From NCBI GenBank assembly GCA_008011715.2, contig CP136508.1, forward strand, positions 2,914,001 to 2,978,000: a DNA stretch of 64,000 nucleotides, in the 5' to 3' direction. Position numbers and translations under genes: made by a program. Shown here piece by piece: positions 20,213-32,202 of this stretch. This DNA is from [Empedobacter] haloabium. GTDB lineage: Bacteria; Pseudomonadota; Gammaproteobacteria; Burkholderiales; Burkholderiaceae_D. How positions within the stretch are numbered: the first letter of the stretch is position 1; every line of letters starts with the position of its first letter. Below the pieces are notes generated by a model. The model searched no databases. It saw only the letters and a list, made by a program, of their open reading frames with translations, and had not been told where the DNA came from.

Positions 20213-21121
20213 TTGAGCAAAGAGACTATCGGCATCGCCATTGCCGCGCCGGGCGGCTACGCGCTCGACGACGCGCTGCTGGCGCGCGGCATCGCCCGCC
20301 TGGAGCAGCAGGGCTGCGTGGTGCACAACTACTATGACGGCGCACGCAAGCACCAGCGCTTCGCCGGCACCGACGACGACCGCCTGGCCCAGCTGCACGC
20401 GGCCGCGCGCGACCCGGACGTGCAGGTGGTGGTCGCGCTGCGCGGCCAGTACGGCATGTCACGCATCCTGCCGCGCATCGATTTTCCCTTGATGGCCGCC
20501 AGCGGCAAGCTGTTCGTCGGCTACAGCGACTTCACCGCCTTCAACTGCGGCCTGCTGGCCGCCACCGGCGCGAAGAGCTTCGCCGGTCCGATGATGTGCG
20601 ACGACTTCATCCGCGACGAACCCGTCGACTACACCCTGCGCCAGTTCTGGGACTGCCTGCGCGGCCCCACGCACCAGGTGCGCGGCGAGGCGGCCGGCAA
20701 TCCGGCGGTGGACGTCACCGGCACGCTGTGGGGCGGCAACCTGGCCATGCTGGCGCACCTGGTCGGCACGCCGTACCTGCCGCGGGTCGACGGCGGCATT
20801 CTCTTTTTGGAAGACATCAACGAGCACCCGTACCGCGTCGAGCGCATGATCCTGCAACTACTGTATGCGGGCGCGCTGGACGGCCAGCGCGCGCTGGTGC
20901 TGGGCGACTTCTCCGGCTACCGCCTGGCGCCCACCGACAACGGCTACGACTTCGACACGATGCTGGCCTACCTGCGCGCCACCCTGCCGATGCCGGTGCT
21001 GACCGGGCTGCCGTTCGGGCACGTGCGGCACCGCTGCACCTTGCCGTTTGGCGGGACGGCGCGGCTGGTGTCGGATTCCACCGGCTTCGATCTCACCGTG
21101 TCTGACTACCCGACACTTTGA
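20213..21121 (+). CDS. ldcA: Muramoyltetrapeptide (L,D-)carboxypeptidase, S66 family
   Basis: About 302 residues. LdcA removes the terminal D-Ala from murein tetrapeptides in the cytoplasm during peptidoglycan recycling. The nucleophile serine is in VGYSDFTA, the conserved start is IAIAAPGG, and the C-terminal catalytic part has FLEDINEHPYRVERM and the late GLPFGH motif. A TTG start at 20213 is chosen because GAGGGG lies seven bases upstream; the upstream in-frame TTG at 20195 lacks one. Confidence 0.92.
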   Translation: MSKETIGIAIAAPGGYALDDALLARGIARLEQQGCVVHNYYDGARKHQRFAGTDDDRLAQLHAAARDPDVQVVVALRGQYGMSRILPRIDFPLMAASGKLFVGYSDFTAFNCGLLAATGAKSFAGPMMCDDFIRDEPVDYTLRQFWDCLRGPTHQVRGEAAGNPAVDVTGTLWGGNLAMLAHLVGTPYLPRVDGGILFLEDINEHPYRVERMILQLLYAGALDGQRALVLGDFSGYRLAPTDNGYDFDTMLAYLRATLPMPVLTGLPFGHVRHRCTLPFGGTARLVSDSTGFDLTVSDYPTL

Positions 21122-21126
21122 GAAGA

Positions 21127-21189
21127 CCCATGGTGACAGGCACCTATCTCGGGGTCTTCGACCCCGAGATAGGTGCCTGTCACCGGTGT
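21127..21189. repeat. GGTGNCAGGCACC hairpin element, copy 2
   Basis: A perfect 25-bp-arm inverted repeat with a 3-nt loop (core 21132-21184). Outer arms are GGTGACAGGCACC / GGTGCCTGTCACC; inner arms are TATCTCGGGGTC / GACCCCGAGATA. Flanks are ACCCATGG and CCGGTG as in the other copies. It starts about ten bases after the ldcA stop. Confidence 0.9.
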
Positions 21190-21221
21190 TTGTCAGCGCT
21201 GCCGAAGAGCGCGAAGGATGG

Positions 21222-21227
21222 TAAAAT
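21222..21227 (+). promoter_or_regulatory. -10-like element upstream of ybiT
   Basis: TAAAAT (context GGTAAAATGCCC) about 37 bp upstream of the ybiT GTG start, just after the hairpin element. No clear -35. Confidence 0.45.
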
Positions 21228-21263
21228 GCCCGGTTAATTGAATCTACGCATAAGGGCTCATCA

Positions 21264-22862
21264 GTGCTATCCACCGCTAACATCACCATGCAATTCGGCG
21301 CCAAGCCGCTGTTCGAGAATATCTCCGTCAAGTTCGGCGACGGCAACCGTTATGGCCTGATCGGCGCCAACGGCTGCGGCAAGTCGACGTTCATGAAAAT
21401 CCTCGGCGGCGACCTGGAACCCTCGGCCGGCAATGTCTCGCTGGACGTGAACGAACGCCTGGGCAAGCTGCGCCAGGACCAGTTCGCATATGAAGAGATG
21501 CGCGTGCTGGACGTGGTCATGATGGGCCACACCGAGATGTGGGCGGCGATGCAGGAACGCGACGCGATCTACGCCAATCCGGAAGCCACCGACGACGACT
21601 ACATGAAGGCGGCCGAGCTGGAAGGCAAGGTGGCCGAGTACGACGGCTACACGGCCGAGGCGCGCGCCGGCGAGCTGCTGCTGGGCGCGGGCGTGTCGAT
21701 CGACCTGCACCAGGGCCCGATGAGCGCCGTGGCGCCGGGCTGGAAGCTGCGCGTGCTGCTGGCGCAGGCGCTGTTCTCCAATCCCGACATCCTGCTGCTG
21801 GACGAACCGACCAACAACCTGGACATCCACACGATCCGCTGGCTGGAAGATGTGCTGAACCAGCGCGACTCGACGATGATCATCATCTCGCACGATCGCC
21901 ACTTCCTGAACCAGGTCTGCACCCACGTGGCCGACATGGACTACGGCACGCTGAAGATCTATCCGGGCAACTACGACGACTACATGCTGGCCTCGACGCA
22001 GGCGCGCAACCAGCAGCTGGCCAACAATGCCAAGGCCAAGGAAAAGGTCGCCGAGCTGCAGGACTTCGTGCGCCGCTTCTCGGCCAACAAATCGAAGGCA
22101 CGCCAGGCCACCTCGCGCGCCAAGATGATCGAGAAGATCAAGGTGGAGGACATCAAGCCGTCCTCGCGTGCCTATCCGTTCGTGCGCTTCGAGGGCGAGA
22201 AGAAGCTGCACCGCCTGGCCGTCGAGGTCGATTCGATCTCGAAGACCTACGACAAGACGCTGTTCAAGAACTTCTCGATGCTGGTCGAGGCGGGCGAGCG
22301 CATCGCCATCATCGGTGCCAACGGCGCCGGTAAAACCACCATGCTGCGCTGCATCGCCGGCGAGATCGCCAAGCTGCAGCCGGACACCGGTTTCGTGAAG
22401 TGGGCGGAAAACGCCAACGTCGGCTACATGCCGCAGGACCCGACCGAGGAATTCGCCACCGACGCCACCCTGACCGACTGGATGGGCATGTGGACGAAAG
22501 AGGGCGACGACGACCAGGCCGTGCGCTCGATCCTGGGCCGCCTGCTGTTCGGCGGCGACGAGGTGAAGAAGTCCGTGCGCGTGCTGTCCGGCGGCGAGAA
22601 GGGCAGGATGATGTATGGCAAGCTGATGCTGGGCCGTCACAACGTGCTGCTGCTGGACGAGCCGACCAACCACATGGACATGGAATCGATCGAGTCGCTC
22701 AACATCGCGCTGGACAAGTACGCCGGCACCCTGATCTTCGTCTCGCACGACCGCGAGTTCGTGTCGTCGCTGGCGAACCGCATCATCGAGATCAAGGAAA
22801 ACGAGGTCGTCGACTTCCGCGGCAACTATGAAGAGTATCTGACCAGCCAGGGTATCGATTAA
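21264..22862 (+). CDS. ybiT: ABC-F family ATPase, YbiT-like
   Basis: A 532-residue duplicated ATP-binding protein with no membrane domain. Two Walker A motifs ([18 protein letters not shown]), two Walker B motifs ([22 protein letters not shown]) and the ABC-F inter-domain linker are present. ABC-F proteins act on ribosomes in translation regulation or antibiotic protection; YbiT is one of the four E. coli paralogues. The GTG start has AAGGG seven bases upstream. The next gene, nadA, follows after 11 bp, so they may be co-transcribed. Confidence 0.94.
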   Translation: MLSTANITMQFGAKPLFENISVKFGDGNRYGLIGANGCGKSTFMKILGGDLEPSAGNVSLDVNERLGKLRQDQFAYEEMRVLDVVMMGHTEMWAAMQERDAIYANPEATDDDYMKAAELEGKVAEYDGYTAEARAGELLLGAGVSIDLHQGPMSAVAPGWKLRVLLAQALFSNPDILLLDEPTNNLDIHTIRWLEDVLNQRDSTMIIISHDRHFLNQVCTHVADMDYGTLKIYPGNYDDYMLASTQARNQQLANNAKAKEKVAELQDFVRRFSANKSKARQATSRAKMIEKIKVEDIKPSSRAYPFVRFEGEKKLHRLAVEVDSISKTYDKTLFKNFSMLVEAGERIAIIGANGAGKTTMLRCIAGEIAKLQPDTGFVKWAENANVGYMPQDPTEEFATDATLTDWMGMWTKEGDDDQAVRSILGRLLFGGDEVKKSVRVLSGGEKGRMMYGKLMLGRHNVLLLDEPTNHMDMESIESLNIALDKYAGTLIFVSHDREFVSSLANRIIEIKENEVVDFRGNYEEYLTSQGID

Positions 22863-22873
22863 GGAGATCCTTA

Positions 22874-24028
22874 GTGACCGCCACAGCCATTCCCATCAAG
22901 ACCGTCGAGTATGAAATGCCCGTGCTGGAGGACAACCAGCAGGGCGGCAGCTGCGTGGCCCACGCCTGGGCGCGCACGCCGGCACCGGTGCCGGCCAGCG
23001 AGAAGATCGCGCTGAAGGAGCGTATCCGCACCTTGCTGCGTGAGCGCGAGGCGGTATTGGTGGCGCATTACTACGTCGACGCCGACCTGCAGGACCTGGC
23101 CGAGGAAACCGGCGGCTGCGTGTCCGATTCGCTGGAGATGGCGCGCTTCGGCCGCGACCATCCGGCCAAGACGCTGGTCGTCGCCGGCGTCAAGTTCATG
23201 GGCGAGACGTCCAAGATCCTGAGCCCGGAAAAGACCGTGCTGATGCCCGACCTGGACGCGACCTGCTCGCTCGACCTGGGCTGCCCGCCGGAGGAGTTCG
23301 CGGCGTTCTGCGACCAGCATCCGGACCGCACCGTGGTCGTCTACGCCAACACCAGCGCGGCCGTGAAGGCGCGCGCCGACTGGATGGTGACGTCGTCGAT
23401 CGGCCTGGACATCGTGCAGCACCTGCACGAGCAGGGCAAGAAGATCCTGTGGGCGCCGGACAAGCACCTGGGTTCCTACATCCAGAAGCAGACCGGCGCG
23501 GACATGCTGTTGTGGCAGGGCTCCTGCCTGGTGCACGACGAGTTCAAGGGCGTGGAGCTGGACCTGTTGAAGGCCGAGTACCCGCATGCGAAGGTGCTGG
23601 TGCACCCGGAGTCGCCCGCCAACGTGGTGGCGCAGGCCGACGTGGTCGGCTCGACCTCGCAGCTGATCGCGGCGGCCGTGTCGCTGCCGGCCGATACGTT
23701 CATCGTCGCCACCGACAACGGCATCCTGCACAAGATGCGGAACGCGGCGCCGACCAAGACCTTCATCGAGGCCCCCACGGCCGGCAACAGCGCGACCTGC
23801 AAGAGCTGCGCGCACTGCCCGTGGATGGCGATGAACGGCCTGCGCAACCTGGCCGACGTGCTGGAAAACATGAGCAACGAGATCCATGTCGACCCCGAGG
23901 TGGGCCGCCAGGCGCAACGTTCGATCAACCGCATGCTCGATTTCGCGGCCGCGAAAAAGGCGCGCGTGGCGCCGGGTGCCGATCTCGCCCAGGAAGCCAA
24001 ACTGTTCTCGGGCATCGGCCCGGCGTGA
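22874..24028 (+). CDS. nadA: Quinolinate synthase
   Basis: A 384-residue [4Fe-4S] enzyme condensing iminoaspartate with dihydroxyacetone phosphate to quinolinate in de novo NAD synthesis. Conserved [33 protein letters not shown] and the C-terminal [10 protein letters not shown] are visible. A GTG start after TAAGGAG is used. It is somewhat longer than E. coli NadA because of an N-terminal extension of about 35 residues. It is followed by nadC after 13 bp, forming a nadAC pair; nadB is not in the window. Confidence 0.96.
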   Translation: MTATAIPIKTVEYEMPVLEDNQQGGSCVAHAWARTPAPVPASEKIALKERIRTLLREREAVLVAHYYVDADLQDLAEETGGCVSDSLEMARFGRDHPAKTLVVAGVKFMGETSKILSPEKTVLMPDLDATCSLDLGCPPEEFAAFCDQHPDRTVVVYANTSAAVKARADWMVTSSIGLDIVQHLHEQGKKILWAPDKHLGSYIQKQTGADMLLWQGSCLVHDEFKGVELDLLKAEYPHAKVLVHPESPANVVAQADVVGSTSQLIAAAVSLPADTFIVATDNGILHKMRNAAPTKTFIEAPTAGNSATCKSCAHCPWMAMNGLRNLADVLENMSNEIHVDPEVGRQAQRSINRMLDFAAAKKARVAPGADLAQEAKLFSGIGPA

Positions 24029-24041
24029 GAGAAAAACAAGA

Positions 24042-24932
24042 ATGAGTACGTTGTTGAATCCCTTTGCGCCGTTCGACGCGGCGCTGAAACAAGCCTACGA
24101 ATCGAACCTGCTGGCCGCGCTGCTGGAAGACGTCGGTACCGGCGACCTGACCGGCCAGCTGGTGCCGGAAGGCGCCCGCTCGACGGCGCGCGTGATCGTG
24201 CGCGAGGAGGCGGTGCTGTGCGGTGCCCCGTGGTTCGAGGGCATCATGCATGCGCTCGACCCGGCCATCGGCATCGAGTGGCACTACGCCGAAGGCGACG
24301 TGATGACGGCCGATTCGCCCGTCTGCACGATCGTCGGCCCGGCCCGCGCGATCCTGACGGCCGAGCGCTCGGCGCTGAACTTCATGCAGCTGCTGTCGGG
24401 CGTGGCGACCGCCACGCGCCGCTACGTGGACGCGATCGCCGGCACCACGGCCGCGATCCTCGATACGCGCAAGACCTTGCCCGGCCTGCGCCTGGCGCAG
24501 AAATACGCGGTGCGGGTCGGCGGCGGCCAGAACCAGCGCCTGGCGCTGTATGACGGCATCCTGATCAAGGAGAATCATATCGCGGCGGCCGGCGGCATCA
24601 CGGCCGCGCTGGCGGCGGCCAAGCGGGTGGCCGGTGCCGGCGGCGCGCAAGTCTCGATCCAGGTCGAGGTGGAAACGCTGGAGCAGCTGGACGAGGCGCT
24701 GGCGGTGGGGGCGACCTCGATCCTGCTGGACAACTTCACGCTGGAGAGCATGCGCGCCGCCGTCCAGGTCAACCGCGGCCGCGCGCTGCTGGAAGCCTCC
24801 GGTGGCGTCAACTTCGACACGGTGCGCGCCATCGCGGAGACCGGCGTGCACCGCATCTCGATCGGTGCGCTGACCAAGGACGTGCGGGCGACCGACTACT
24901 CGCTGCGCATCATCGGCTCCGCCCTCGGCTGA
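24042..24932 (+). CDS. nadC: Nicotinate-nucleotide pyrophosphorylase (carboxylating)
   Basis: A 296-residue quinolinate phosphoribosyltransferase producing nicotinate mononucleotide from quinolinate and PRPP. Recognisable motifs are EDVGTGDLTG near the N-terminus, LDTRKTLPGLR, HRISIGALTKD and the barrel Lys/Glu residues in IEVEVETLEQ-type context. Start at ATG 24042, 13 bp after nadA. It ends beside the largest repeat cluster of the window. Confidence 0.96.
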   Translation: MSTLLNPFAPFDAALKQAYESNLLAALLEDVGTGDLTGQLVPEGARSTARVIVREEAVLCGAPWFEGIMHALDPAIGIEWHYAEGDVMTADSPVCTIVGPARAILTAERSALNFMQLLSGVATATRRYVDAIAGTTAAILDTRKTLPGLRLAQKYAVRVGGGQNQRLALYDGILIKENHIAAAGGITAALAAAKRVAGAGGAQVSIQVEVETLEQLDEALAVGATSILLDNFTLESMRAAVQVNRGRALLEASGGVNFDTVRAIAETGVHRISIGALTKDVRATDYSLRIIGSALG

Positions 24933-24948
24933 TAGCGGGTGATCCGCT

Positions 24949-25187
24949 GGGGTCTGTCCCCGGTAAGTGTGAACGTATGAGGTTACCGTTGGCGGTGTCA
25001 GGGGACTGACCCCGGTTTTTATCGCACGATCCGATCCGCTGACTAGACCGAAGGGGACAGGCACCGATCCTGCGGATCGGAGCCTGTCCCTGGTGTCATT
25101 TCAGCCGCGGTTGAAAACCGGGGTCAGTCCCCTCGATACGCCGCCATTCGCCCCGCGCGCCATCACTTACCGGGGACAGACCCCAAG
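24949..25187. repeat. Composite GGGGTC-type inverted repeat with a second element inside
   Basis: The outer arms are a 21-nt exact inverted match (24950-24970 against 25166-25186: GGGGTCTGTCCCCGGTAAGTG and its complement). Further in, GGGGACTGACCCCGGTTTT (about 25002-25020) pairs with AAAACCGGGGTCAGTCCCC near 25117-25134. In other copies the left and right halves are 20-60 nt apart; here about 95 nt intervene and contain a separate hairpin at 25054-25092. It lies between the convergent nadC and MFS genes. Confidence 0.88.
25054..25092. repeat. Hybrid hairpin nested in the composite repeat
   Basis: Arms GGGACAGGCACCGATCC and GGATCGGAGCCTGTCCC surround a TGC loop, with one mismatch. The outer bases resemble the GGGGAC of one repeat family and the following CAGGCACCGATC matches the hairpin at 31143, so it mixes both families. 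Confidence 0.8.
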
Positions 25188-25219
25188 CCCGGCAGCCGTC
25201 GCGGCGGCGCCCGAAAGGG

Positions 25220-25249
25220 CCCGGGTCAGACCCGCCGGGTCTGACCCCA
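25220..25249. repeat. Short GGGTCAGACCC palindromic pair
   Basis: CGGGTCAGACCCGCCGGGTC followed by TGACCCC: two adjacent palindromes of the GGGGTC type, ending six bases before the stop codon of the MFS gene on the other strand. It is probably a degenerate or solo half-element. Confidence 0.7.
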
Positions 25250-25254
25250 ACCCC

Positions 25255-26961
<1,707 letters not shown>

Positions 26962-27205
26962 TGTCTTGTCTCCTGATAGTCGCGTGATGCGAGGGGGCCG
27001 TCCGGGTCATGCGCCCGGTTCTCTGGTCGGCTGGAACCCAGTGTGGTCCGCGAAACTTACGGCTTGCTTGCTCCAGCCTTACACGAAACTTACGCCGCCG
27101 GCCGCTGCACAGGCCGCTGTCCGCGAATATTTCGCACGACCGTGCTAAATCCAGCCGGCTTGTGCTATGCTCGAATGAGACATCAACAACAAGGGAGACA
27201 AAACC

Positions 27206-28384
<1,179 letters not shown>

Positions 28385-28406
28385 TCGTCTGACACGGAGG
28401 AAAAGC

Positions 28407-28709
28407 TTGATCAAGCATATCGTGATGTGGAAGTTGAAGGAGCAGGCGGAGGGCGCCGACCGCGCCACCAACGCGCGCAAGATGAAGGACCTGCTGGAGG
28501 CCTGCGCCGGCATCGTGCCGGGCATCCTGAAGCTGGAAGTGGGCCTGGCGACGCCAGGCCTGGAAGCCACCTACGACGTGGTGCTGTATTCCGAATTCGC
28601 CGACAAGGCGGCGCTCGACGCCTATCAGGTGCACCCCCAACATGAAGCGCTGAAACCGTTCTTCGCCGCCGTGCGCGAAGGCCGCCAGTGCATGGACTAC
28701 GAGGCATGA
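28407..28709 (+). CDS. Dabb (stress-responsive A/B barrel) domain protein
   Basis: A 100-residue protein of the dimeric alpha/beta-barrel fold. It begins IKHIVMWKLKE, has the central YDVVLYSEFADKAALDAYQVHPQHE and ends with a short acidic tail. A TTG start at 28407 is chosen because GGAGG lies six bases before it. Known Dabb proteins range from plant stress proteins to olivetolic acid cyclase and polyketide or fatty-acid enzymes. Its position between thiolase and a ketoreductase-type SDR suggests it acts on the same acyl substrate, which is inference. Confidence 0.9.
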   Translation: MIKHIVMWKLKEQAEGADRATNARKMKDLLEACAGIVPGILKLEVGLATPGLEATYDVVLYSEFADKAALDAYQVHPQHEALKPFFAAVREGRQCMDYEA

Positions 28710-28711
28710 CG

Positions 28712-29500
28712 ATGGCAACCGTACGAACGACGCAACAACTTTTCAGCCTGCAGGGCAAGACGGCCCTGGTGACGGGCGGCTCGCGCGGCCTGGGCCTGCA
28801 GATGGCCCTGGCCCTGGGCGAGCAGGGCGCCACCGTGGTGGTCACGGCGCGCAAGCAGAACGAACTCGATGACGCCGTGGCCACCTTGGCCGCCAACGGC
28901 ATCACGGCCTACGCGATCGCCGCCGACCTGGGCCAGGATGGCGCCGCCGACGCGCTGGCGCAGGCCGCCATCGACAAGCTGGGCCACATCGACATCCTCG
29001 TCAACAACGCCGGCGCCAGCTGGGGCGCGCCGGCCGAGGACATGCCGGTGGAAGCCTGGGACAAGGTGATGAACCTGAACGTGCGCTCCGTGTTCCTGCT
29101 GTCGCAGGCGGTGGCGAAGCGCTCGATGATCCCGCGCGGCCAGGGCCGCATCATCAATATCGCGTCGATCGCCGGCCTGGCCGGCAATCCGCCTGGCACG
29201 ATGAAGACGATCGCCTACAACACCTCGAAGGGCGCCGTGATCAACTTCACGCGCGCGCTGGCGGGCGAATGGGGCGCGCACGGCATCAACGTCAACGCCA
29301 TCGCGCCGGGCTTCTTCCCGTCCAAGATGAGCGCCGGCGTGCTGTCCACGATGGGCGATCGCCTGACGGCCGAAGCGCCGCTGGGCCGCCTGGGCAGCGA
29401 CGAAGACCTGAAGGGCGCCGTGGTGCTGTTCGCCTCCGACGCGGGCCGCCACATCACGGGCCAGATCCTCGCCGTCGACGGCGGCGTCTCGGCCGTCTGA
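28712..29500 (+). CDS. Short-chain dehydrogenase/reductase
   Basis: A 262-residue classical SDR. The cofactor motif is TGGSRGLG at 21-28, NNAGAS is near 98-103, and the catalytic Ser152, Tyr169 and Lys173 are in ASIAG and YNTSKG. The C-terminal VDGGVSAV is typical of 3-oxoacyl-ACP reductase-like SDRs. ATG at 28712 is preferred because GAGG is seven bases upstream; the ATG at 28706, overlapping the Dabb stop, is too close to it. Confidence 0.92.
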   Translation: MATVRTTQQLFSLQGKTALVTGGSRGLGLQMALALGEQGATVVVTARKQNELDDAVATLAANGITAYAIAADLGQDGAADALAQAAIDKLGHIDILVNNAGASWGAPAEDMPVEAWDKVMNLNVRSVFLLSQAVAKRSMIPRGQGRIINIASIAGLAGNPPGTMKTIAYNTSKGAVINFTRALAGEWGAHGINVNAIAPGFFPSKMSAGVLSTMGDRLTAEAPLGRLGSDEDLKGAVVLFASDAGRHITGQILAVDGGVSAV

Positions 29501-29503
29501 ACC

Positions 29504-29602
29504 TTGGGGTCTGTCCCTGCAAGGGACTGACCCCGAAGTTTGCTCCCTCGGTAGAAATGGCATGCAAACTTCAGGGTCAGTCCCCAAGGGGACAGACCCT
29601 GA
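29504..29602. repeat. GGGGTC-type intergenic inverted repeat, copy 3
   Basis: Left half GGGGTCTGTCCCT-GCA-AGGGACTGACCCC and right half AGGGTCAGTCCCC-AAG-GGGACAGACCCT. Here the segment next to each half is GAAGTTTGC and its complement GCAAACTTC, where other copies have GGTTTT and AAAACC. It lies between the SDR and MDR genes. Confidence 0.88.
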
Positions 29603-29625
29603 CCCACTGATAAGGAAGAAACAAG

Positions 29626-30621
29626 ATGACGACATTCCAACGCATGGTCCTGGCCTCCCGCCCGCCGGCCGAGGTCACCCCCGACAACTTCCGCCTCGAG
29701 ACCGTCGAAGTGCCGGCGCTGGCCGACGGCCAGGTCCTGGTGCGCAACCACTTCCTGTCGCTCGACCCGTACATGCGCGGCCGCATGAGCGACGCCAAGA
29801 GCTATGCCGCGCCGCAGCCGCTGAACGAGACCATGATCGGCGGTACCGTCGGCCAGGTGGTCGAGTCGAAGCACCCGAAATACCAGAAGGGCGACTTCGT
29901 CGTCGGCATGGGCGGCTGGACCGAGATGACGGTCTCGGACGGCAGCGACATGCGCAAGGTCGACACCACCCATATCCCGCTGTCGGCCTACCTGGGCCCC
30001 GTCGGCATGCCCGGCATGACGGCGTGGTACGGCTTCACCCAGATCATGCAGGCCAAGGAAGGCGAGACGATCTGCGTCTCGGCCGCCAGCGGTGCTGTCG
30101 GCAGCGTGGTGGGCCAGCTGGCCAAGTTGAAAGGCTGCCGCGCCATCGGCATCGCCGGCGGCAAGGAAAAGTGCGACTACGTGGTCGATGAGCTGGGCTT
30201 CGACGCCTGCATCGACTACAAGGCCGGCAACCTGCGCGCCGACCTGAAGGCGGCGGCGCCGGACGGCATCGACGCGATCTTCGAGAACGTCGGCGGCGAG
30301 GTGTTCGACGCGGCGCTGGCGCGCACCAACGCGTTCGCGCGCGTGGCCCTGTGCGGCATGATCGCCGGCTATAACGGCGAGGACATCCCGCTGCGTAACG
30401 TGCGCCAGCTGCTCACCAACCGCATCACGCTGCGCGGCTTCATCGTCAGCGAGCACATGGAGCTGTGGCCGCAGGGCCTGCAGGAGCTGGGCCTGCTGGT
30501 GGCACAGGGCAAGCTGAAATACCGCGAGTCGGTCGCCGAAGGCCTGGCCGCCGCGCCGGACGCCTTCATTGGCCTGCTCAAGGGGCGCAATTTCGGCAAG
30601 CAGCTGGTCAAGCTGGCCTGA
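29626..30621 (+). CDS. NADPH-dependent oxidoreductase of the MDR family (CurA/PTGR-like)
   Basis: A 331-residue zinc-independent medium-chain reductase reducing alpha,beta-unsaturated ketones or aldehydes with NADPH. The N-terminus LDPYMRGRMSD and the cofactor motif SAASGAVGSVVGQLAK are characteristic of the leukotriene B4 12-hydroxydehydrogenase / YfmJ / CurA group. No zinc-ligand cysteine cluster is present. AAGGAAGAAAC precedes the ATG. It may share a transcript with the SDR gene, separated only by a repeat element. Confidence 0.92.
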   Translation: MTTFQRMVLASRPPAEVTPDNFRLETVEVPALADGQVLVRNHFLSLDPYMRGRMSDAKSYAAPQPLNETMIGGTVGQVVESKHPKYQKGDFVVGMGGWTEMTVSDGSDMRKVDTTHIPLSAYLGPVGMPGMTAWYGFTQIMQAKEGETICVSAASGAVGSVVGQLAKLKGCRAIGIAGGKEKCDYVVDELGFDACIDYKAGNLRADLKAAAPDGIDAIFENVGGEVFDAALARTNAFARVALCGMIAGYNGEDIPLRNVRQLLTNRITLRGFIVSEHMELWPQGLQELGLLVAQGKLKYRESVAEGLAAAPDAFIGLLKGRNFGKQLVKLA

Positions 30622-30703
30622 TGCTGGCGGTGGCGCAAGGGTGATGGCGCTCGGGAGCAAGGTGTGACAAAATCGTTTCTTTAGCCTGAAGGTTTTGCAT
30701 ACG

Positions 30704-31132
30704 ATGCTCTCAACACATGAAATCCGTTACGGCGACTGGGCGACCCTGGGCCGCGATGCCGCCGCGATCCGCACGGAAGTATTCGTGCGCGAGCAGAACG
30801 TACCGGCCGAACTGGAGATGGACGACAAGGATGCCGTCTGCCTGCACGCGGTCGCGTACGATGCCGCCGGGGTCCCGGTCGGCACCGGCCGGCTGCTGCC
30901 GGACGGGCATATCGGCCGCATGGCCGTGCTGCCGTCCGCGCGCGGCACCGGCGTCGGCGGCGCGCTGCTGCAAGGGCTGATGGCGCAGGCCCGGACCCGC
31001 GGCCATCGCGGCGTGGCATTGTCGGCGCAGACGCATGCGGCGCCGTTCTACAGTGCCCATGGCTTCCAGCAGGCCGGCGAGGAATTCTTCGAGGCTGGCA
31101 TCGCCCATGTCGAGATGCGGCACGGGTTCTGA
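30704..31132 (+). CDS. GNAT-family N-acetyltransferase (ElaA-like)
   Basis: A 142-residue acetyltransferase. The acetyl-CoA loop is SARGTGVGGALL. The N-terminal RTEVFVREQNVPAELEMDDKD is typical of the ElaA/YjcF branch, and FYSAHGFQQAGEEFFEAGIAHVEM is the usual C-terminal motif. The ATG at 30704 has GAAGG upstream at long spacing; a TTG nine bases earlier is possible. Substrate unknown. Confidence 0.88.
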   Translation: MLSTHEIRYGDWATLGRDAAAIRTEVFVREQNVPAELEMDDKDAVCLHAVAYDAAGVPVGTGRLLPDGHIGRMAVLPSARGTGVGGALLQGLMAQARTRGHRGVALSAQTHAAPFYSAHGFQQAGEEFFEAGIAHVEMRHGF

Positions 31133-31137
31133 CTGGA

Positions 31138-31200
31138 CCCATGGTGTCAGGCACCGATCTGCGGGTCGGAGACCCGCAGATCGGTGCCTGACACCGGCGG
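31138..31200. repeat. GGTGNCAGGCACC hairpin element, copy 3
   Basis: A perfect inverted repeat (core 31143-31195) with 25-bp arms and a GGA loop: outer GGTGTCAGGCACC / GGTGCCTGACACC, inner GATCTGCGGGTC / GACCCGCAGATC. Flanked by ACCCATGG and CCGGCGGG. It lies between convergent GNAT and LysR genes and could terminate both. Confidence 0.9.
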
Positions 31201-31202
31201 GT

Positions 31203-32099
31203 TTATTTTTGCAACTGCTCCTGCAAGAAGCCGTGTAACTGCCGCACCGCCGGCGAGAACTGCCGCCGGTGCGGGCAAATCAGGTGCAGCGGCGCCGGCT
31301 CGCCCGGCTGCTCCGGCAGCAGCACCACCAGCCGCCCCGCCGCGACGTCGGCACGCACGTCGATCGACGACTTGTAGGCGATCCCTTCACCTGCCACGGC
31401 CCAGCGCCGCACCACATCCGCATCGTCGCTGGCCAGTGCGCCCCGCACCTGCACCGTGCGGCCGGCTTTCGCGCCGGCGACGGGAAAACGCCATTTGTCG
31501 TACAGCCGGCCATGCAACTGCCACAGCAGGCAGGAATGGTTGCGCAGGTCGTCCAGCGACGCCGGCATGCCGCATTGCTCCAGGTAGCCGGGCGAGGCAA
31601 CCAGCACGCGCCGGTTGCCAGGTGCCAGCGGCAGTGCGACGAAGCTCGCATCGGCGTCGGTGCCGTAGCGGATCGCCACGTCGACGGGGTCGCGGAACAC
31701 GTCCGCGACCTGGTCCGACAGCTGCAGCCGCAGTTCCAGGCGCGGGTGGGCGCGGCGGAATTGCCCCAGCAGCGGCAGCAGCACGTTGCGCCCCAGGTCG
31801 GAAGGCGCCGCGATGAACAGCGTGCCCGCCAGTGCTTCGTCGTCCTGGCGCAGCTCGTCGCGGCCGGCGTGCAGCAGGTCGATCACTTCCTTCGCGTACG
31901 GCAGGTAGCGCTCGCCCTCGTCCGTCAGGCGCAGGCTGCGCGTGGAGCGGGCGAACAGGCGCACTTCCAGGTCCCGTTCCAGCCGCATGATGGCGGCGCT
32001 GACTTGCCCGGGCAGCAGGTCGGCGTCGCGTGCCGCCTTGCTGAAGCTGCCGCAGGCGGCCGTGCGGACGAACAGCGCCAGGTCTTCGAACCGGACCAT
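31203..32099 (-). CDS. LysR-family transcriptional regulator
   Basis: A protein of about 298 residues with an N-terminal winged HTH (FEDLALFVRTAACGSFSKAARDADLLPGQVSAAIMRLE) and a C-terminal effector domain of the CrgA-like subgroup. The ATG at 32099 is used; GTG at 32105 is also in frame. It is divergent from an alcohol dehydrogenase-like gene, its likely target. A perfect palindrome directly touches its start codon (32100-32118). Confidence 0.93.
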   Translation of the reverse strand: MVRFEDLALFVRTAACGSFSKAARDADLLPGQVSAAIMRLERDLEVRLFARSTRSLRLTDEGERYLPYAKEVIDLLHAGRDELRQDDEALAGTLFIAAPSDLGRNVLLPLLGQFRRAHPRLELRLQLSDQVADVFRDPVDVAIRYGTDADASFVALPLAPGNRRVLVASPGYLEQCGMPASLDDLRNHSCLLWQLHGRLYDKWRFPVAGAKAGRTVQVRGALASDDADVVRRWAVAGEGIAYKSSIDVRADVAAGRLVVLLPEQPGEPAPLHLICPHRRQFSPAVRQLHGFLQEQLQK

Positions 32100-32118
32100 T
32101 TTCACTCGCCGAGTGAAA
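32100..32118. promoter_or_regulatory. Perfect 19-nt palindrome at the LysR start codon
   Basis: TTTCACTC-GCC-GAGTGAAA, 8-bp arms with a 3-nt spacer, adjoining the LysR ATG and 84 bp upstream of the divergent dehydrogenase gene. It contains LysR-like dyad symmetry, so autoregulation and control of the divergent gene are plausible. Confidence 0.5.
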
Positions 32119-32202
32119 GTGATAACCGATTACCGGTCTTTTTCCGGTGCCAGCCCAGCCATATCATTGCTGCATCTCCACTTACTCCCCGAGGGACTCA
32201 CG

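Noticed and set aside
24949..25249. Possible CRISPR-like array
   Set aside because: Repeats are inverted, not direct and evenly spaced, spacers are not uniform, and no cas gene is present.
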